Source: Bacillota bacterium
GTDB taxonomy: Bacteria; Bacillota; SHA-98; UBA4971
NCBI GenBank assembly: GCA_030024085.1
Contig: JASEJE010000016.1
Coordinates: forward strand, 1 to 64,000
DNA length: 64,000 nt
Direction of reading: 5' to 3'
The translations under genes were made by a program, and so were the position numbers. Below are positions 43,551 through 52,492 of the stretch, one piece after another. The notes below the pieces were generated by a model. That model searched no databases. It worked only from the letters and a program-made list of their open reading frames with translations, and had not been told where the DNA came from. Each line of letters starts with the position of its first letter. Position 1 is the first letter of the stretch.

Positions 43551-45173
43551 ATGAAGACCATGGGCATAGGTTGGGTAGCAAGGCAAAAAAGAACACATCT
43601 CTTCTCATCGCTGGCGCGCTGCGGCGACGAGGCCGCGGTAACGCGCTACGACATCTCCGTGAGGGCAGACGTGGAGCAGGGGAGGCTTGAAGCTACGGCG
43701 GTCCTGGTGCTCAGGGCGCTCGTCCCCGGCGTGACGAGGCACTGCTTCATCTTGAACAGCGGCCTCGATGTACAGGCAGTGGCCATGTGCGGCGAGCGCC
43801 TCGAGACGCGCGAGCTCGAGCTTGCTGACGCGCCGGGCCTCAAGGCCGTGTGGGTGAACCTGCCGAAGCCTCTCGACGGGGGTCAGGAGGAGCGCCTGAC
43901 ATTCGTGTACGCGGGCCGACCGGCAGGCGGCAGGTGGGCGCACATAGACGAGGGCGGCCTTCGCCTCTCGCGCCGGGCAGCGTGGTACCCGGTCGGGGCG
44001 GGATTCGACTCGTTTACAGCGAGAGTCGCATGTGCGACCTTGCCAGGCATGGTGGCCGTTACAGACGGCGACCTCGTATCATCGTCGGAAACCGTGGATC
44101 AGGCCGTCTACGTGTGGGAGACATCTGAGCCCATCTCCGGCCTCGCCCTCACGTCGGGCAGGTTCTCGGTCGAACGCAAAGAGCATAGAGGCGTGGATCT
44201 CGAGCTTTACCTCGGGCCCCTTCTGAAGGACCAGGCCACCCAGTCCATGGATCTCTTCCGCGGCGTGATCGACGCCTACTTCTCGATGCTGGGCCCGCCC
44301 GGGGCTAGCCGATTTACGGCCGTCCTGAGGCGCCGGTACCCGGGGGATGAGCATCTCGTGCGCCTCGTAGCGGCCCTCGCCCACGAAACCGCCCACATAT
44401 GGTGGGGAAGCCCGATTTCCGTCGGGTTCGGCGACACGTGGTTTCACGAAGCGCTGGCACGCGCGATGGCGTACGAGACGGTGGGGCGCGTGCTGGGTGA
44501 TGATGCGAGAGCAGCCCTCATCCATGAGGAGATCGACAGGTACGCCGCGGACTCGGCCATCGGGTCGGGGGCAGAGGAGAGCGTCCTATCGTGGGCGAAG
44601 AGCCGCGTGCTCGACGCGCCGCGTCCCGTGTGCATCAGGGCGGCGCTCGTCCTCAGGCTCCTTCACTACACCCTCGGGAACGAGGCCTTTCTCGAGACGC
44701 TCAGGCGACACGCGTCGATGTATCGGGCGAAGCCGTCCGGGCTTTCGGAATTCGTCGAGATCGCGGAGAGGGTGTCGGGCAAACCCATCGAGCAGTTCGT
44801 CAGGCAGTGGCTGGGCACCAGCGCGAGCTTCGCGTACGAGATCCGGAACGCGCGCTGCATTGCGAAGCCTGGTGGCGGATTCATGACGAAGTTCGCCCTT
44901 GTGAACATGGCTGACGCCGTAGGTCCGGTCCAGGCGGATGTGCTGCTCGCGGGCGGCGAGTGGAAAACGCGGGAAAAGGTGACCCTCACCGGGCGCGACC
45001 AGGTTCTCGTGATATGCACGAAACACCCAGTAAGCTGCATTGTCCTTGATCCGGACGCGTACCTTCCGAACCGGAGCTGGAGGCACTGCCGGGCAAGCAT
45101 TGGGCCAGGCGTCACGGGGTCCACGGGGTCCACGGGGTCCACAGGGCATACGGAGGATGGGGGACGCCCGTAG
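43551..45173 (+). CDS. M1-type (gluzincin) metallopeptidase-like protein
   Basis: 540 residues. The first ~200 form a beta-rich domain like the N-terminal domain of M1 aminopeptidases. His278-Glu279-Thr-Ala-His282 is an HExxH zinc site followed by WWGSP and, 17 residues on, Glu300 (FHEALA); M1 enzymes normally have 18 between the second His and that Glu, so the site is one residue short. The GAMEN-type exopeptidase motif is not seen. No signal peptide, so it should be cytoplasmic. The C-terminus ends in a Gly-Ser-Thr repeat (9-bp units at about 45114-45142). A TTG at 43437 would extend it upstream, but that stretch resembles a decayed repeat. It splits preT from preA, an odd place for a peptidase; a role in dehydrogenase maturation or amide hydrolysis is speculative. 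Confidence 0.78.
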   Translation: MKTMGIGWVARQKRTHLFSSLARCGDEAAVTRYDISVRADVEQGRLEATAVLVLRALVPGVTRHCFILNSGLDVQAVAMCGERLETRELELADAPGLKAVWVNLPKPLDGGQEERLTFVYAGRPAGGRWAHIDEGGLRLSRRAAWYPVGAGFDSFTARVACATLPGMVAVTDGDLVSSSETVDQAVYVWETSEPISGLALTSGRFSVERKEHRGVDLELYLGPLLKDQATQSMDLFRGVIDAYFSMLGPPGASRFTAVLRRRYPGDEHLVRLVAALAHETAHIWWGSPISVGFGDTWFHEALARAMAYETVGRVLGDDARAALIHEEIDRYAADSAIGSGAEESVLSWAKSRVLDAPRPVCIRAALVLRLLHYTLGNEAFLETLRRHASMYRAKPSGLSEFVEIAERVSGKPIEQFVRQWLGTSASFAYEIRNARCIAKPGGGFMTKFALVNMADAVGPVQADVLLAGGEWKTREKVTLTGRDQVLVICTKHPVSCIVLDPDAYLPNRSWRHCRASIGPGVTGSTGSTGSTGHTEDGGRP

Positions 45174-45336
45174 ACCCAGGTTTCTTGATCCGCACCAGCC
45201 TGGCGACGATTCCGGGACCGGCGCTTGCGCGACGGGGCGCTCCGGATCCGGCCCGGTCGCGCCTGGCAGACGCAAGGGAGTGTCGCTTCTTCGTCACACG
45301 ACATGCACATACTTCGACTTACAGGAGGGACCGGAG

Positions 45337-46542
45337 ATGGCTGACCTATCTATCGAGTTCTGTGGCGTGAGATTCCCCAACCCGTTCACTCTCGCGGCGG
45401 CACCGCCGACCGACAGCGCGGAGATGGTGGCAAGGGCCTTCGAGGCCGGCTGGGGCGGGGCGATCCTCAAGACCACCTCAGTCGAGACCGAGGTGGTCGA
45501 GCTCGCGTACCCCATGATGGCGGGGCTCGACTACGAGGAGAAGAAGCTGATGGGTCTCGAGAACATCGACCTCATCTCCGAGCGCCACATCGGCGAGGTC
45601 GAGAAGGACGTGAGGGCGCTCAAGAAGGAGTACCCTGACAGGGTGGTCGGCGCCAGCATAATGGGGGCGAAGAAAGAGGACTGGCAGGAGCTCGTGCGCA
45701 GGCTGGAGGCGGCGGGTGTAGACTTCATCGAATGCAGCTTCTCGTGCCCGCACGGTATGCCCGAGCGGGGCATGGGCTCCACAATCGGCCAGGACCCGGA
45801 GCTTACCGAGCGCACCGCTCGGTGGGTCAAGGAGGCCGCAAAGCGCGTACCGGTCGTCATCAAGCTCACCCCACAGATAGCCGACATCACGGCGGCGGCC
45901 CGCGCAGTCAAGAGGTCGGGAGCTGACGGCGTGTGCGCCATCAACACTCTGAAGAGCCTCATCGGCGTTGACCTCGATACGTTCGTGCCCTATCCCAATG
46001 TCGGCGGATACTCCACGTTCGGGGGGTATTCGGGCCCTGCCATCAAGCCTGTGGCCCTCCGATGCGTGGCGGAGATCGCGAAGGCAGTCGACATCCCCAT
46101 AGCCGCAGTGGGAGGCATCAGCACGTGGAGGGACGCCGCGGAGTTCCTTCTCGTCGGCGCCACGAACGTCCAGCTCTGCACCGCGGTGATGCACCACGGG
46201 TTCAGGATCATCGAGGACCTCATCGACGGCCTCGACGTTTACCTCGAGGAGAAAGGTATGAGATCTGTCAAGGAGCTTGTGGGTAGATCCCTGCCCTACA
46301 TCGTCGAGCACTCGCACCTTTCGCGCCGGCACAAGGTCGTCGCCGCTATCAACCGCGAGACGTGCGTCAAAGACGACCTCTGTTACATCGCGTGCAGGGA
46401 CGGCGGTCACCAGGCCATCGAGCTCGACTCAAACCGCCTGCCGAAGGTGGATGAGGACAAGTGCAAGGGCTGCGGTATGTGCGCCACGGTGTGTCCGGTC
46501 TACGACTGCATTCAGCTCAGGCCAAAGGTGGGAGCGGTGTGA
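45337..46542 (+). CDS. preA: PreA-type dihydropyrimidine dehydrogenase, FMN/4Fe-4S subunit
   Basis: Catalytic partner of PreT. 401 residues: an FMN-binding TIM barrel of the dihydroorotate-dehydrogenase family (FCGVRFPNPFTLAAAPPTDSAEM at the N-terminus; ECSFSCPHGMPERGMG as the active-site loop; VVIKLTPQIADI; IAAVGGISTWRDAAEFLLVGATNVQLCTAVM for phosphate binding) and a C-terminal ferredoxin-type region (CVKDDLCYIACRD; CKGCGMCATVCPVYDC) for two 4Fe-4S clusters. Ribosome-binding site AGGAGGGA lies at 45322-45329. It reduces pyrimidine C5-C6 bonds with electrons from PreT, or another ureide in this anaerobic setting. Its stop overlaps the GTG of the next gene, so it is co-translated with the FAD subunit. 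Confidence 0.94.
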   Translation: MADLSIEFCGVRFPNPFTLAAAPPTDSAEMVARAFEAGWGGAILKTTSVETEVVELAYPMMAGLDYEEKKLMGLENIDLISERHIGEVEKDVRALKKEYPDRVVGASIMGAKKEDWQELVRRLEAAGVDFIECSFSCPHGMPERGMGSTIGQDPELTERTARWVKEAAKRVPVVIKLTPQIADITAAARAVKRSGADGVCAINTLKSLIGVDLDTFVPYPNVGGYSTFGGYSGPAIKPVALRCVAEIAKAVDIPIAAVGGISTWRDAAEFLLVGATNVQLCTAVMHHGFRIIEDLIDGLDVYLEEKGMRSVKELVGRSLPYIVEHSHLSRRHKVVAAINRETCVKDDLCYIACRDGGHQAIELDSNRLPKVDEDKCKGCGMCATVCPVYDCIQLRPKVGAV

Positions 46543-47489
46543 GGCCTTTTTGCGTCACGGTCCCCGAGAGCGTGGAGGAAGCCGTCCGGGTCCTCGCGAA
46601 ATGGGGGCCCGAGGCGCATGTCATTGCGGGCGGGACGGACCTTCTTGTTGAGATCAAGGAGGACAGGCGTTCCCCGAAGGTCCTGGTGGACATAAGTCGG
46701 CTCGATGAGCTTCGCCAGATCAGGGTTGAATGCGGAGTCAAGGCCGAGGCTGGGGCTGAGACCGGGCGCGAGTGCAAGCGCACGGACGAAGGAGAGGGCG
46801 ACGTGGTATGGGTGGGGGCGCTCGCCACCCACGCCGAGGTGGCATCGTCGCCCGTTGTGAGGAAGGCCGCGCCGCTTCTCGCCGAGGCGTGCGCCCACGT
46901 GGGCTCACCGCAGATACGCGGAAGGGGCACCGTGGGCGGAAACATCTCGACCGCCTCTCCGGCGGGCGACGTCATACCGCCGCTCTTCGCGCTGGAGGCG
47001 TCGGTGGACGTGGAAGGCCCGCGCGGCGTGCGCAGCGTCGACGTGGAGTCGTTCTTCGTGGGTCCCAAGAGGTCGGCGCTCGCGCCGGGCGAGATGGTCC
47101 TGGGGGTGAGGTTTCGTGAGCTCGGGCCCAACCATGTCTCGTTCTTCCGCAAACTGGGCCAGAGAAGGTCGCTTGCCATTTCCGTCGTGAGCGTGGCGTT
47201 CGCCGCGCGGAAGGTGCGCCCCGATGCTTTCGACGACGTGCGTATTGCTTTCGGGGCCGTCGCGCCCACGGTCGTAAGGGCCCGCACGGTGGAAAAGGCG
47301 CTGTGCGGCAAGAGGCTCGACCCGGTGATGGCGCGGCAGATATCGCGTCTTGCGTTCCGCGACGTGATGCCCATAACCGACATCAGGGGATCGCAGGCGT
47401 ACCGTCAGGAGATGGCGTGTAACCTCCTGTACGAGGGTTTGCTGGACCTGCTTTCAGGAAGCCCTGCGGCCGGCGCAAGGGGGGGGTGA
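46539..47489 (+). CDS. Xanthine-dehydrogenase-type FAD-binding subunit (first set)
   Basis: 316 residues of the CoxM/XdhB (medium) type. HVIAGGTDLLVEIKED (about 28-43) and RGRGTVGGNISTASPAGDVIPPL (about 127-149) are the two FAD diphosphate-binding motifs; FFRKLGQRRSLAISVVSVAFA is the C-terminal domain signature. It passes electrons from the 2Fe-2S subunit to NAD or another acceptor. The N-terminal half contains an insert of roughly 20 residues (VKAEAGAETGRECKRTDEGEGD) not usual in the family. GTG start overlaps the preA stop. The MoaD-like and molybdenum-subunit genes follow within 300 bases. Confidence 0.93.
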   Translation: MRPFCVTVPESVEEAVRVLAKWGPEAHVIAGGTDLLVEIKEDRRSPKVLVDISRLDELRQIRVECGVKAEAGAETGRECKRTDEGEGDVVWVGALATHAEVASSPVVRKAAPLLAEACAHVGSPQIRGRGTVGGNISTASPAGDVIPPLFALEASVDVEGPRGVRSVDVESFFVGPKRSALAPGEMVLGVRFRELGPNHVSFFRKLGQRRSLAISVVSVAFAARKVRPDAFDDVRIAFGAVAPTVVRARTVEKALCGKRLDPVMARQISRLAFRDVMPITDIRGSQAYRQEMACNLLYEGLLDLLSGSPAAGARGG

Positions 47490-47495
47490 GGAAGG

Positions 47496-47723
47496 GTGAA
47501 AGTCAACGTCGTCCTCTTCGGGACCATGAGGAGGTACGCGAAGGAAGACAAGTTCCAGATGGAGTTCGACGAAGGGGCAAGGCTGGGCGACCTCCTGGAC
47601 CGCCTCGCGATAGACGACAGGGTGTACATCATCGTCCTCGTGAACGGCCGGCGCGCGGATGAGGACACGGTGCTCACTGACGGTGCGAACGTGCACATCC
47701 TGACCCCGGTCGGAGGCGGGTGA
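47496..47723 (+). CDS. MoaD/ThiS-like ubiquitin-fold sulfur carrier
   Basis: 75 residues with the beta-grasp pattern: VNVVLFGTMRRYAKED, a helix around GARLGDLLDRLAID, VLVNGRRADEDTVLTDGANVHIL and a C-terminal Gly-Gly (VGGG). Proteins of this type carry sulfur as a C-terminal thiocarboxylate, made by an MoeB/ThiF-type enzyme, for molybdopterin, thiamin or other sulfur transfers. Placed between the FAD and molybdenum subunits, it probably supplies sulfur for molybdopterin or for the terminal sulfido ligand that xanthine dehydrogenase needs. No E1-like activating enzyme is in the window. GTG start just after the FAD subunit; its stop overlaps an alternative start of the next gene. Confidence 0.85.
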   Translation: MKVNVVLFGTMRRYAKEDKFQMEFDEGARLGDLLDRLAIDDRVYIIVLVNGRRADEDTVLTDGANVHILTPVGGG

Positions 47724-47761
47724 GCAAGGCGCCGCGTGTCCGCGGAGGGGAGGCATCGCTT

Positions 47762-50044
47762 ATGGATGAATCCAGATGGGTGGGCGCCCGGGTCGCCCGC
47801 ATAGACGCGGAGGATAAGGTCACGGGCAGGCTCAAGTTCATGTCCGACCTTTCGTTCCCGGACATGCTCTGGGGCGCTGTGCTCCGGAGCGCGTATCCGC
47901 ATGCCTTGATCAAGAAGATAGACACTTCGAAGGCCGAGGCCATGGACGGCGTGGTTGCCGTGCTGACCCACAGGGACGTGCCGGGCCTCAACGGCTTCGG
48001 CATCGTTGTCCCTGATCAGCCCGTGCTGTGTGCCGACAAGGTGCGCTACATGGGCGATGCCGTCGCGCTGGTGGCGGCCACCACGAAGGAGGGGGCACGC
48101 GAGGCCCTGCAGGCGATAGACGTCGAATACGAGCCGCTCCCGGTGGTGGACGACCCCGAGGAGGCGATGCTCGAGTCATCGCCGAGGGTGCACGCCGACG
48201 GGAACATCCACCATCACATCAAGGTGGAGCGTGGCGACGTGGACGCGGCGTTTCGAGATGCTGCGGTCGTGGTGGAGAACACCTATTACACTCCCAGGCA
48301 AATGCATGCCTTCATGGAGACGGAAAGCGGCGTCGCGACGATAGACGAGGACGGTAACATCACCGTCTGGTGCGGAAGCCAGCATCCTTTCAGGGATCAG
48401 CTCCAGATTGCGCGCGCCCTCGGGATGAATCCCAGGAAGATCCAGGTCGTATCGACGCCCGCCGGCGGCGCCTTCGGCGGCAAGGACGAGATAACCGTGC
48501 AGATATACCTCGCGCTCCTTGCGCTCCGCACGGGCCGCCCCGTGAAGATCGTGCTCTCGCGGGAGGAATCGGTGGTCGCCGGGATGAAGCGCCATCCGAT
48601 GAAGATCCGCATGAAGACTGCGGCTGCGGCCGACGGCACCCTCCTTGCCAACGAGGTGCGGGTGGTGGGCGACACGGGGGCATACGCGTCCCTCGGCGGT
48701 CCCGTCGTGAACCTTGCCATCGAGCACTCGTGCGGCGTGTACCGAATGCCCAACGTCAGGCTCGAGGGCTTCTGCGTGTACACCAACAATGGCCTCGCTG
48801 GGGCCTTCCGAGGGTTCGGCGCGAACCAGGTGGTATTCGCGCTCGAGACGCAGATAGACATGATCGCCGAGCGCCTCGGCATGGACAAGCTGGAGTTCCG
48901 CCGGAAGAACGCTCTTCGCCAGGGCGATGTGGCCGCCCTCGGGCACACGATGACGGCTTCTGTGGGCACCATAGCCACGCTGGACGCGGCGTCGAGGTGC
49001 GAGATATGGGCGCGGCGGGAGGAGCTGAAGGCGATGCCGTCGGCGCCTCACAAGAAGCGCGGCATTGGAATCGCGACAGAGCTTCACGGGTGCGGGCTCG
49101 GCGTGGGGCTGCCGGACTACGGGGCGGCCACCATCGAGCTCCTCCCCGGCGGTCGGTTTGCCGTGGGGGTGAGCTGTCCAGAGATCGGCCAGGGAAACAC
49201 GACGGCATTCGCCCAGATGGCCGCGGACAGCCTGGGCTGCTCCGTTGGGGACATCGTGATGGTTTCGGGGGACTCCAGGCACACCCTGGATTCCGGCACG
49301 TCCACGGCGTCGCGGTCGGTGTATACCGGCGGGAACGCGATCAGGTCGGCGGCGGCGCGGATGCGGGAGATCCTCGCGGACGTAGCCGCGGAGGCGCTGG
49401 GCGCCGCGCGCGAGGAGATCGCTTTCGGTCGCGGGGGCGTGGAGGTGCGGTCCTGTCCGGCGGGCGCGGCGCGGCGGCTCTCCTATCGCGAGATCGCCCG
49501 CATCGGAGAGGGGAAGGGCAGGCATCTGAAAGCCGAGGGCGACTTCATCTGGCCGGTGGCCGACAGGGGACTCGAGGGGTATTTCGGCCTGCCGCACCTC
49601 ATCTACTCGTACATCACGCAAGTCGCCCTCGTGGAGGTGGACACCCTCACAGGCGAGGTTGAGGTCCTCCGGGCTGTGTCCATCCCTGACCCGGGCAGGG
49701 CCATCAACCCAGCGGGAATCGAGGCGCAGTCGGAGGGCGGCGTGGTCATGGGGATGGGCTACGCCCTGATGGAGGACACCGTCATAGAGCATGGGATCAC
49801 GAAGACGCCGAACTTCTCCACGTACATAATCCCCACGGCACTGGACGCGCCCGAGATAGAAACCATAATCGTGGAGGAGCCCGAGCCATCGGGGCCGTTC
49901 GGCGCCAAGGGCATCGGGGAGGCGGTGTGCGTTCCCATTACGCCCGCCATCACCAATGCCATCCACGATGCGACCGGCGTCTGGATAACGCACATCCCCG
50001 CCACGGCGGAGCGGGTGTACATGGCCCTCAAGGAGCACGCGTGA
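47762..50044 (+). CDS. Xanthine-dehydrogenase-type molybdenum-binding subunit (first set)
   Basis: 760 residues of the large-subunit (XdhA/CoxL) family. N-terminal hammerhead domain (RVARIDAEDKVTGRLKFMSDLSFPDMLWGAVLRSAYPHA), then the cofactor domains with PAGGAFGGKDEITVQ, AFRGFGANQVVFALE, GVSCPEIGQGNTTAFAQM and, near the end, PFGAKGIGEAVCVP containing the conserved catalytic glutamate. It hydroxylates a heterocycle such as xanthine, hypoxanthine or nicotinate. ATG at 47762 has GGAGGGGAGG eight bases upstream and is preferred over a GTG at 47720 that overlaps the MoaD-like stop. True substrate is unclear: the catalytic pocket residues cannot be compared without alignment. Confidence 0.93.
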   Translation: MDESRWVGARVARIDAEDKVTGRLKFMSDLSFPDMLWGAVLRSAYPHALIKKIDTSKAEAMDGVVAVLTHRDVPGLNGFGIVVPDQPVLCADKVRYMGDAVALVAATTKEGAREALQAIDVEYEPLPVVDDPEEAMLESSPRVHADGNIHHHIKVERGDVDAAFRDAAVVVENTYYTPRQMHAFMETESGVATIDEDGNITVWCGSQHPFRDQLQIARALGMNPRKIQVVSTPAGGAFGGKDEITVQIYLALLALRTGRPVKIVLSREESVVAGMKRHPMKIRMKTAAAADGTLLANEVRVVGDTGAYASLGGPVVNLAIEHSCGVYRMPNVRLEGFCVYTNNGLAGAFRGFGANQVVFALETQIDMIAERLGMDKLEFRRKNALRQGDVAALGHTMTASVGTIATLDAASRCEIWARREELKAMPSAPHKKRGIGIATELHGCGLGVGLPDYGAATIELLPGGRFAVGVSCPEIGQGNTTAFAQMAADSLGCSVGDIVMVSGDSRHTLDSGTSTASRSVYTGGNAIRSAAARMREILADVAAEALGAAREEIAFGRGGVEVRSCPAGAARRLSYREIARIGEGKGRHLKAEGDFIWPVADRGLEGYFGLPHLIYSYITQVALVEVDTLTGEVEVLRAVSIPDPGRAINPAGIEAQSEGGVVMGMGYALMEDTVIEHGITKTPNFSTYIIPTALDAPEIETIIVEEPEPSGPFGAKGIGEAVCVPITPAITNAIHDATGVWITHIPATAERVYMALKEHA

Positions 50045-50122
50045 GATTCCGCATGGGGCGGTGGTCGTTTCTGTCTCCCGCACACAGGAGAATGCGAGGT
50101 GCGGGAAAGGAGGCCAAGACAG

Positions 50123-52492
50123 GTGGAGATCGAGAGATACGACACGGGGGAACATGACCCCCGGGAGGAATTCGGCGTAGTGCACCGCGCCGCGAAGAGG
50201 GTGGACGGCGTCGAGAAGGTGACGGGCAAGGCCAGGTTCGCGGCCGACCTCTACTTCGACGGGATGCTCCACGCGCGCGTGCTGCGGGCGAAGTTCCCCC
50301 ATGCGAGGATTCTCCGGATCGACGCAAGCGAGGCCCAAAACGCCCCGGGGGTGGTCGCGGTCATCACCCACGAGGACGTCCCGGGCGCGAAGACCTTCGG
50401 GCCGGTGAGGCGGGACATGCCCGTGCTCGCTTTCGACAAGACGCGTTACCTGGGCGACGGTGTGGCAATGATTGTGGCGACTACGCTTGAGGCGGCCGAA
50501 CAGGCTCTTGAGCTTGTGCGGGTGGATTACGAGGAGCTTCCGGCCGTGTTCTCACCCGAGGAGGCCATCGCCGAGGGAGCGCCGGTCCTGCACGAGGATG
50601 CGCCGGGCAACATCGTCAACCACCACAAGGTCCGAAAAGGCGACATGGAGGCGGGGTTTGCCGCGTCCGACGTGGTCATCGAGCGTGAGTACCGCACGCA
50701 GTTCATCGAGCACGCCTACATCGAGCCCGAGGCTGCGGTGGCAGTGCCGAATCCGGGCGAGGGGTCCGTCACGGTGTACGGGTCCATACAGAACCCGTTC
50801 ACGGCGAGGCGCGTGGTGGCTGAGGTCCTCGGGGTCAGCCTGAATAAGGTGCGTATCGTCCAGTGTACGATGGGCGGGTCCTTCGGGGGCAAGGACGACG
50901 TGATGTCCTGCATGTGCGCGCGGGCGGCGCTCGCGGCCCTGAAGACAGGGCGGCCCGTGAAGATGGTGAACACGCGCGAGGAGTCCATCGTGGAGGGGTA
51001 CAAGCGCCATCCGTACATGTTGAAGTACAGGGTCGGCGCCACGAAAGACGGAAAGCTCCAGGCCATGGAGATACGCATCCTTGCCGACGGCGGGGCTTAC
51101 GCGTCCATGACCCCGTTCGTGACGTGGCGGTCGGTGGTGCAGGCGACCGGCCCATATGAGATCCCGAACGTGAACACCGACGTACACGGGGTATACACGA
51201 ACAACACTTACACGGGCGCCATGAGGGGGTTTGGAAGCCCTCAGATCATCTTCGCCCACGAGTCGCTGATGGACGAGCTTGCCGCTGAACTTGGTATGGA
51301 CCCCTTGGACCTTCGCCTGAAGAACGGCTTTCGGCCGGGGTCTGTCACCGCCACCGGGCAGACGCTGGATGACCACGCGGTGAGCCTCGTGGAGGTCATG
51401 CAGAAGGCGGCGGACGCCATCGGGTACCGCGAAAAGAGAAAGGCTTATAACGAGGCCGCGCGGCGGGCAGGGTCCAAGAAGGTGAGGGGCGTCGGGATCG
51501 CGGCGAGCTATCGCGGCGTGAGCCTGGGCGGAGAGGGCGTGGATGCTACTGGCGCCATCGTCTCGGTGCAGCAGGACGGCAGCGTTTATGTGTATGCAGG
51601 GCTTGCCGAGAACGGCCAGGGCCTGCGCACGATATTCAGCCAGATAGCCGCGGAGGAGCTCGGGTGCCATCTCGAGGATGTGGTGTTCATGGACACCGAC
51701 ACCTCGCTCATCCCCGACGGCGGCCCGACTGTGGCGTCGAGGAGTACCACCATGGGCGGGAACGCCGTGCGCGACGCAGCGCGCAAGGTCCGCGAGATGC
51801 TCCTTTCGGTGGCCGGGGAGATGCTGGGGACGTCTTGCGAGGCGCTCAGGGCCGCGGGCGGCAGGGTGTTCGTGGCAGGCCGGCCGGAGCGAAGCGTGAG
51901 CTTTGCCGATGTCGCGCGGGCGGCCTATAGCCGCGGCGAGCTCATGGCGGCTTTCGGATGGTATAAGGGCCCCAAGGTGTGGTGGGACGAGGAGAGCGGC
52001 CAGGGACGGGCCTATTTCACGTATGTGTATGGTTGCCAGGCCGCCGAAGTCGAGGTCGATACCGAAACGGGCAGGGTCAAGGTGCTGAAAGTGGCGGCCG
52101 CCCACGATGTGGGCCGGGCCATCAACCCCGCCACGGTGGAAGGGCAGATATACGGCGGCGTCGCCATGGGGATGGGATACGGCCTCCTGGAGGAGGTCGA
52201 GATGGCCAGGGGTGTCACGAGGACTCAGAACTTCGACGAGTACCTCATAGCTACGTCCATGGACGTGCCAGAGGTCATGCCGATCGTGGTGGAAAACCCC
52301 GATCCGTACGGCCCCTACGGGGCCAAGACCATCGGCGAGCCCACGTGCGAGCTCCTCGCGCCGGCCATCGCGAACGCTGTGTGCAATGCGACCGGCAGAA
52401 GGATCCGCGAGCTTCCGCTGGACCTCGAGAAAGTGCTGCTGGGGCGGTCCCTCAAGGCTGCGCGCGGCAGGAGAGGAAGTGAGCAGGCATGA
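50123..52492 (+). CDS. Xanthine-dehydrogenase-type molybdenum-binding subunit (second set)
   Basis: 789 residues, same family as the preceding gene but clearly diverged, so the two are paralogues. Hammerhead domain (RAAKRVDGVEKVTGKARFAADLYFDGMLHARVLRAKFPHARI), TMGGSFGGKDDVMSCM, GAMRGFGSPQIIFAHE, YAGLAENGQGLRTIFSQI and PYGAKTIGEPTCELL with the catalytic glutamate. The GTG at 50123, with GAAAGGAGG nine bases upstream, is chosen. It is followed by its own FAD and 2Fe-2S subunits in overlapping frames, so the second enzyme is encoded in the order Mo - FAD - 2Fe-2S. It may act on a different purine or ureide from the first. Confidence 0.93.
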   Translation: MEIERYDTGEHDPREEFGVVHRAAKRVDGVEKVTGKARFAADLYFDGMLHARVLRAKFPHARILRIDASEAQNAPGVVAVITHEDVPGAKTFGPVRRDMPVLAFDKTRYLGDGVAMIVATTLEAAEQALELVRVDYEELPAVFSPEEAIAEGAPVLHEDAPGNIVNHHKVRKGDMEAGFAASDVVIEREYRTQFIEHAYIEPEAAVAVPNPGEGSVTVYGSIQNPFTARRVVAEVLGVSLNKVRIVQCTMGGSFGGKDDVMSCMCARAALAALKTGRPVKMVNTREESIVEGYKRHPYMLKYRVGATKDGKLQAMEIRILADGGAYASMTPFVTWRSVVQATGPYEIPNVNTDVHGVYTNNTYTGAMRGFGSPQIIFAHESLMDELAAELGMDPLDLRLKNGFRPGSVTATGQTLDDHAVSLVEVMQKAADAIGYREKRKAYNEAARRAGSKKVRGVGIAASYRGVSLGGEGVDATGAIVSVQQDGSVYVYAGLAENGQGLRTIFSQIAAEELGCHLEDVVFMDTDTSLIPDGGPTVASRSTTMGGNAVRDAARKVREMLLSVAGEMLGTSCEALRAAGGRVFVAGRPERSVSFADVARAAYSRGELMAAFGWYKGPKVWWDEESGQGRAYFTYVYGCQAAEVEVDTETGRVKVLKVAAAHDVGRAINPATVEGQIYGGVAMGMGYGLLEEVEMARGVTRTQNFDEYLIATSMDVPEVMPIVVENPDPYGPYGAKTIGEPTCELLAPAIANAVCNATGRRIRELPLDLEKVLLGRSLKAARGRRGSEQA

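Noticed and set aside
48176-50371. Long minus-strand open frame (731 codons) opposite the molybdenum-subunit gene
   Set aside because: It lies antisense to a gene with clear family motifs; His/Arg/Asp/Val-rich translation without motifs is typical of antisense frames in high-GC coding DNA.
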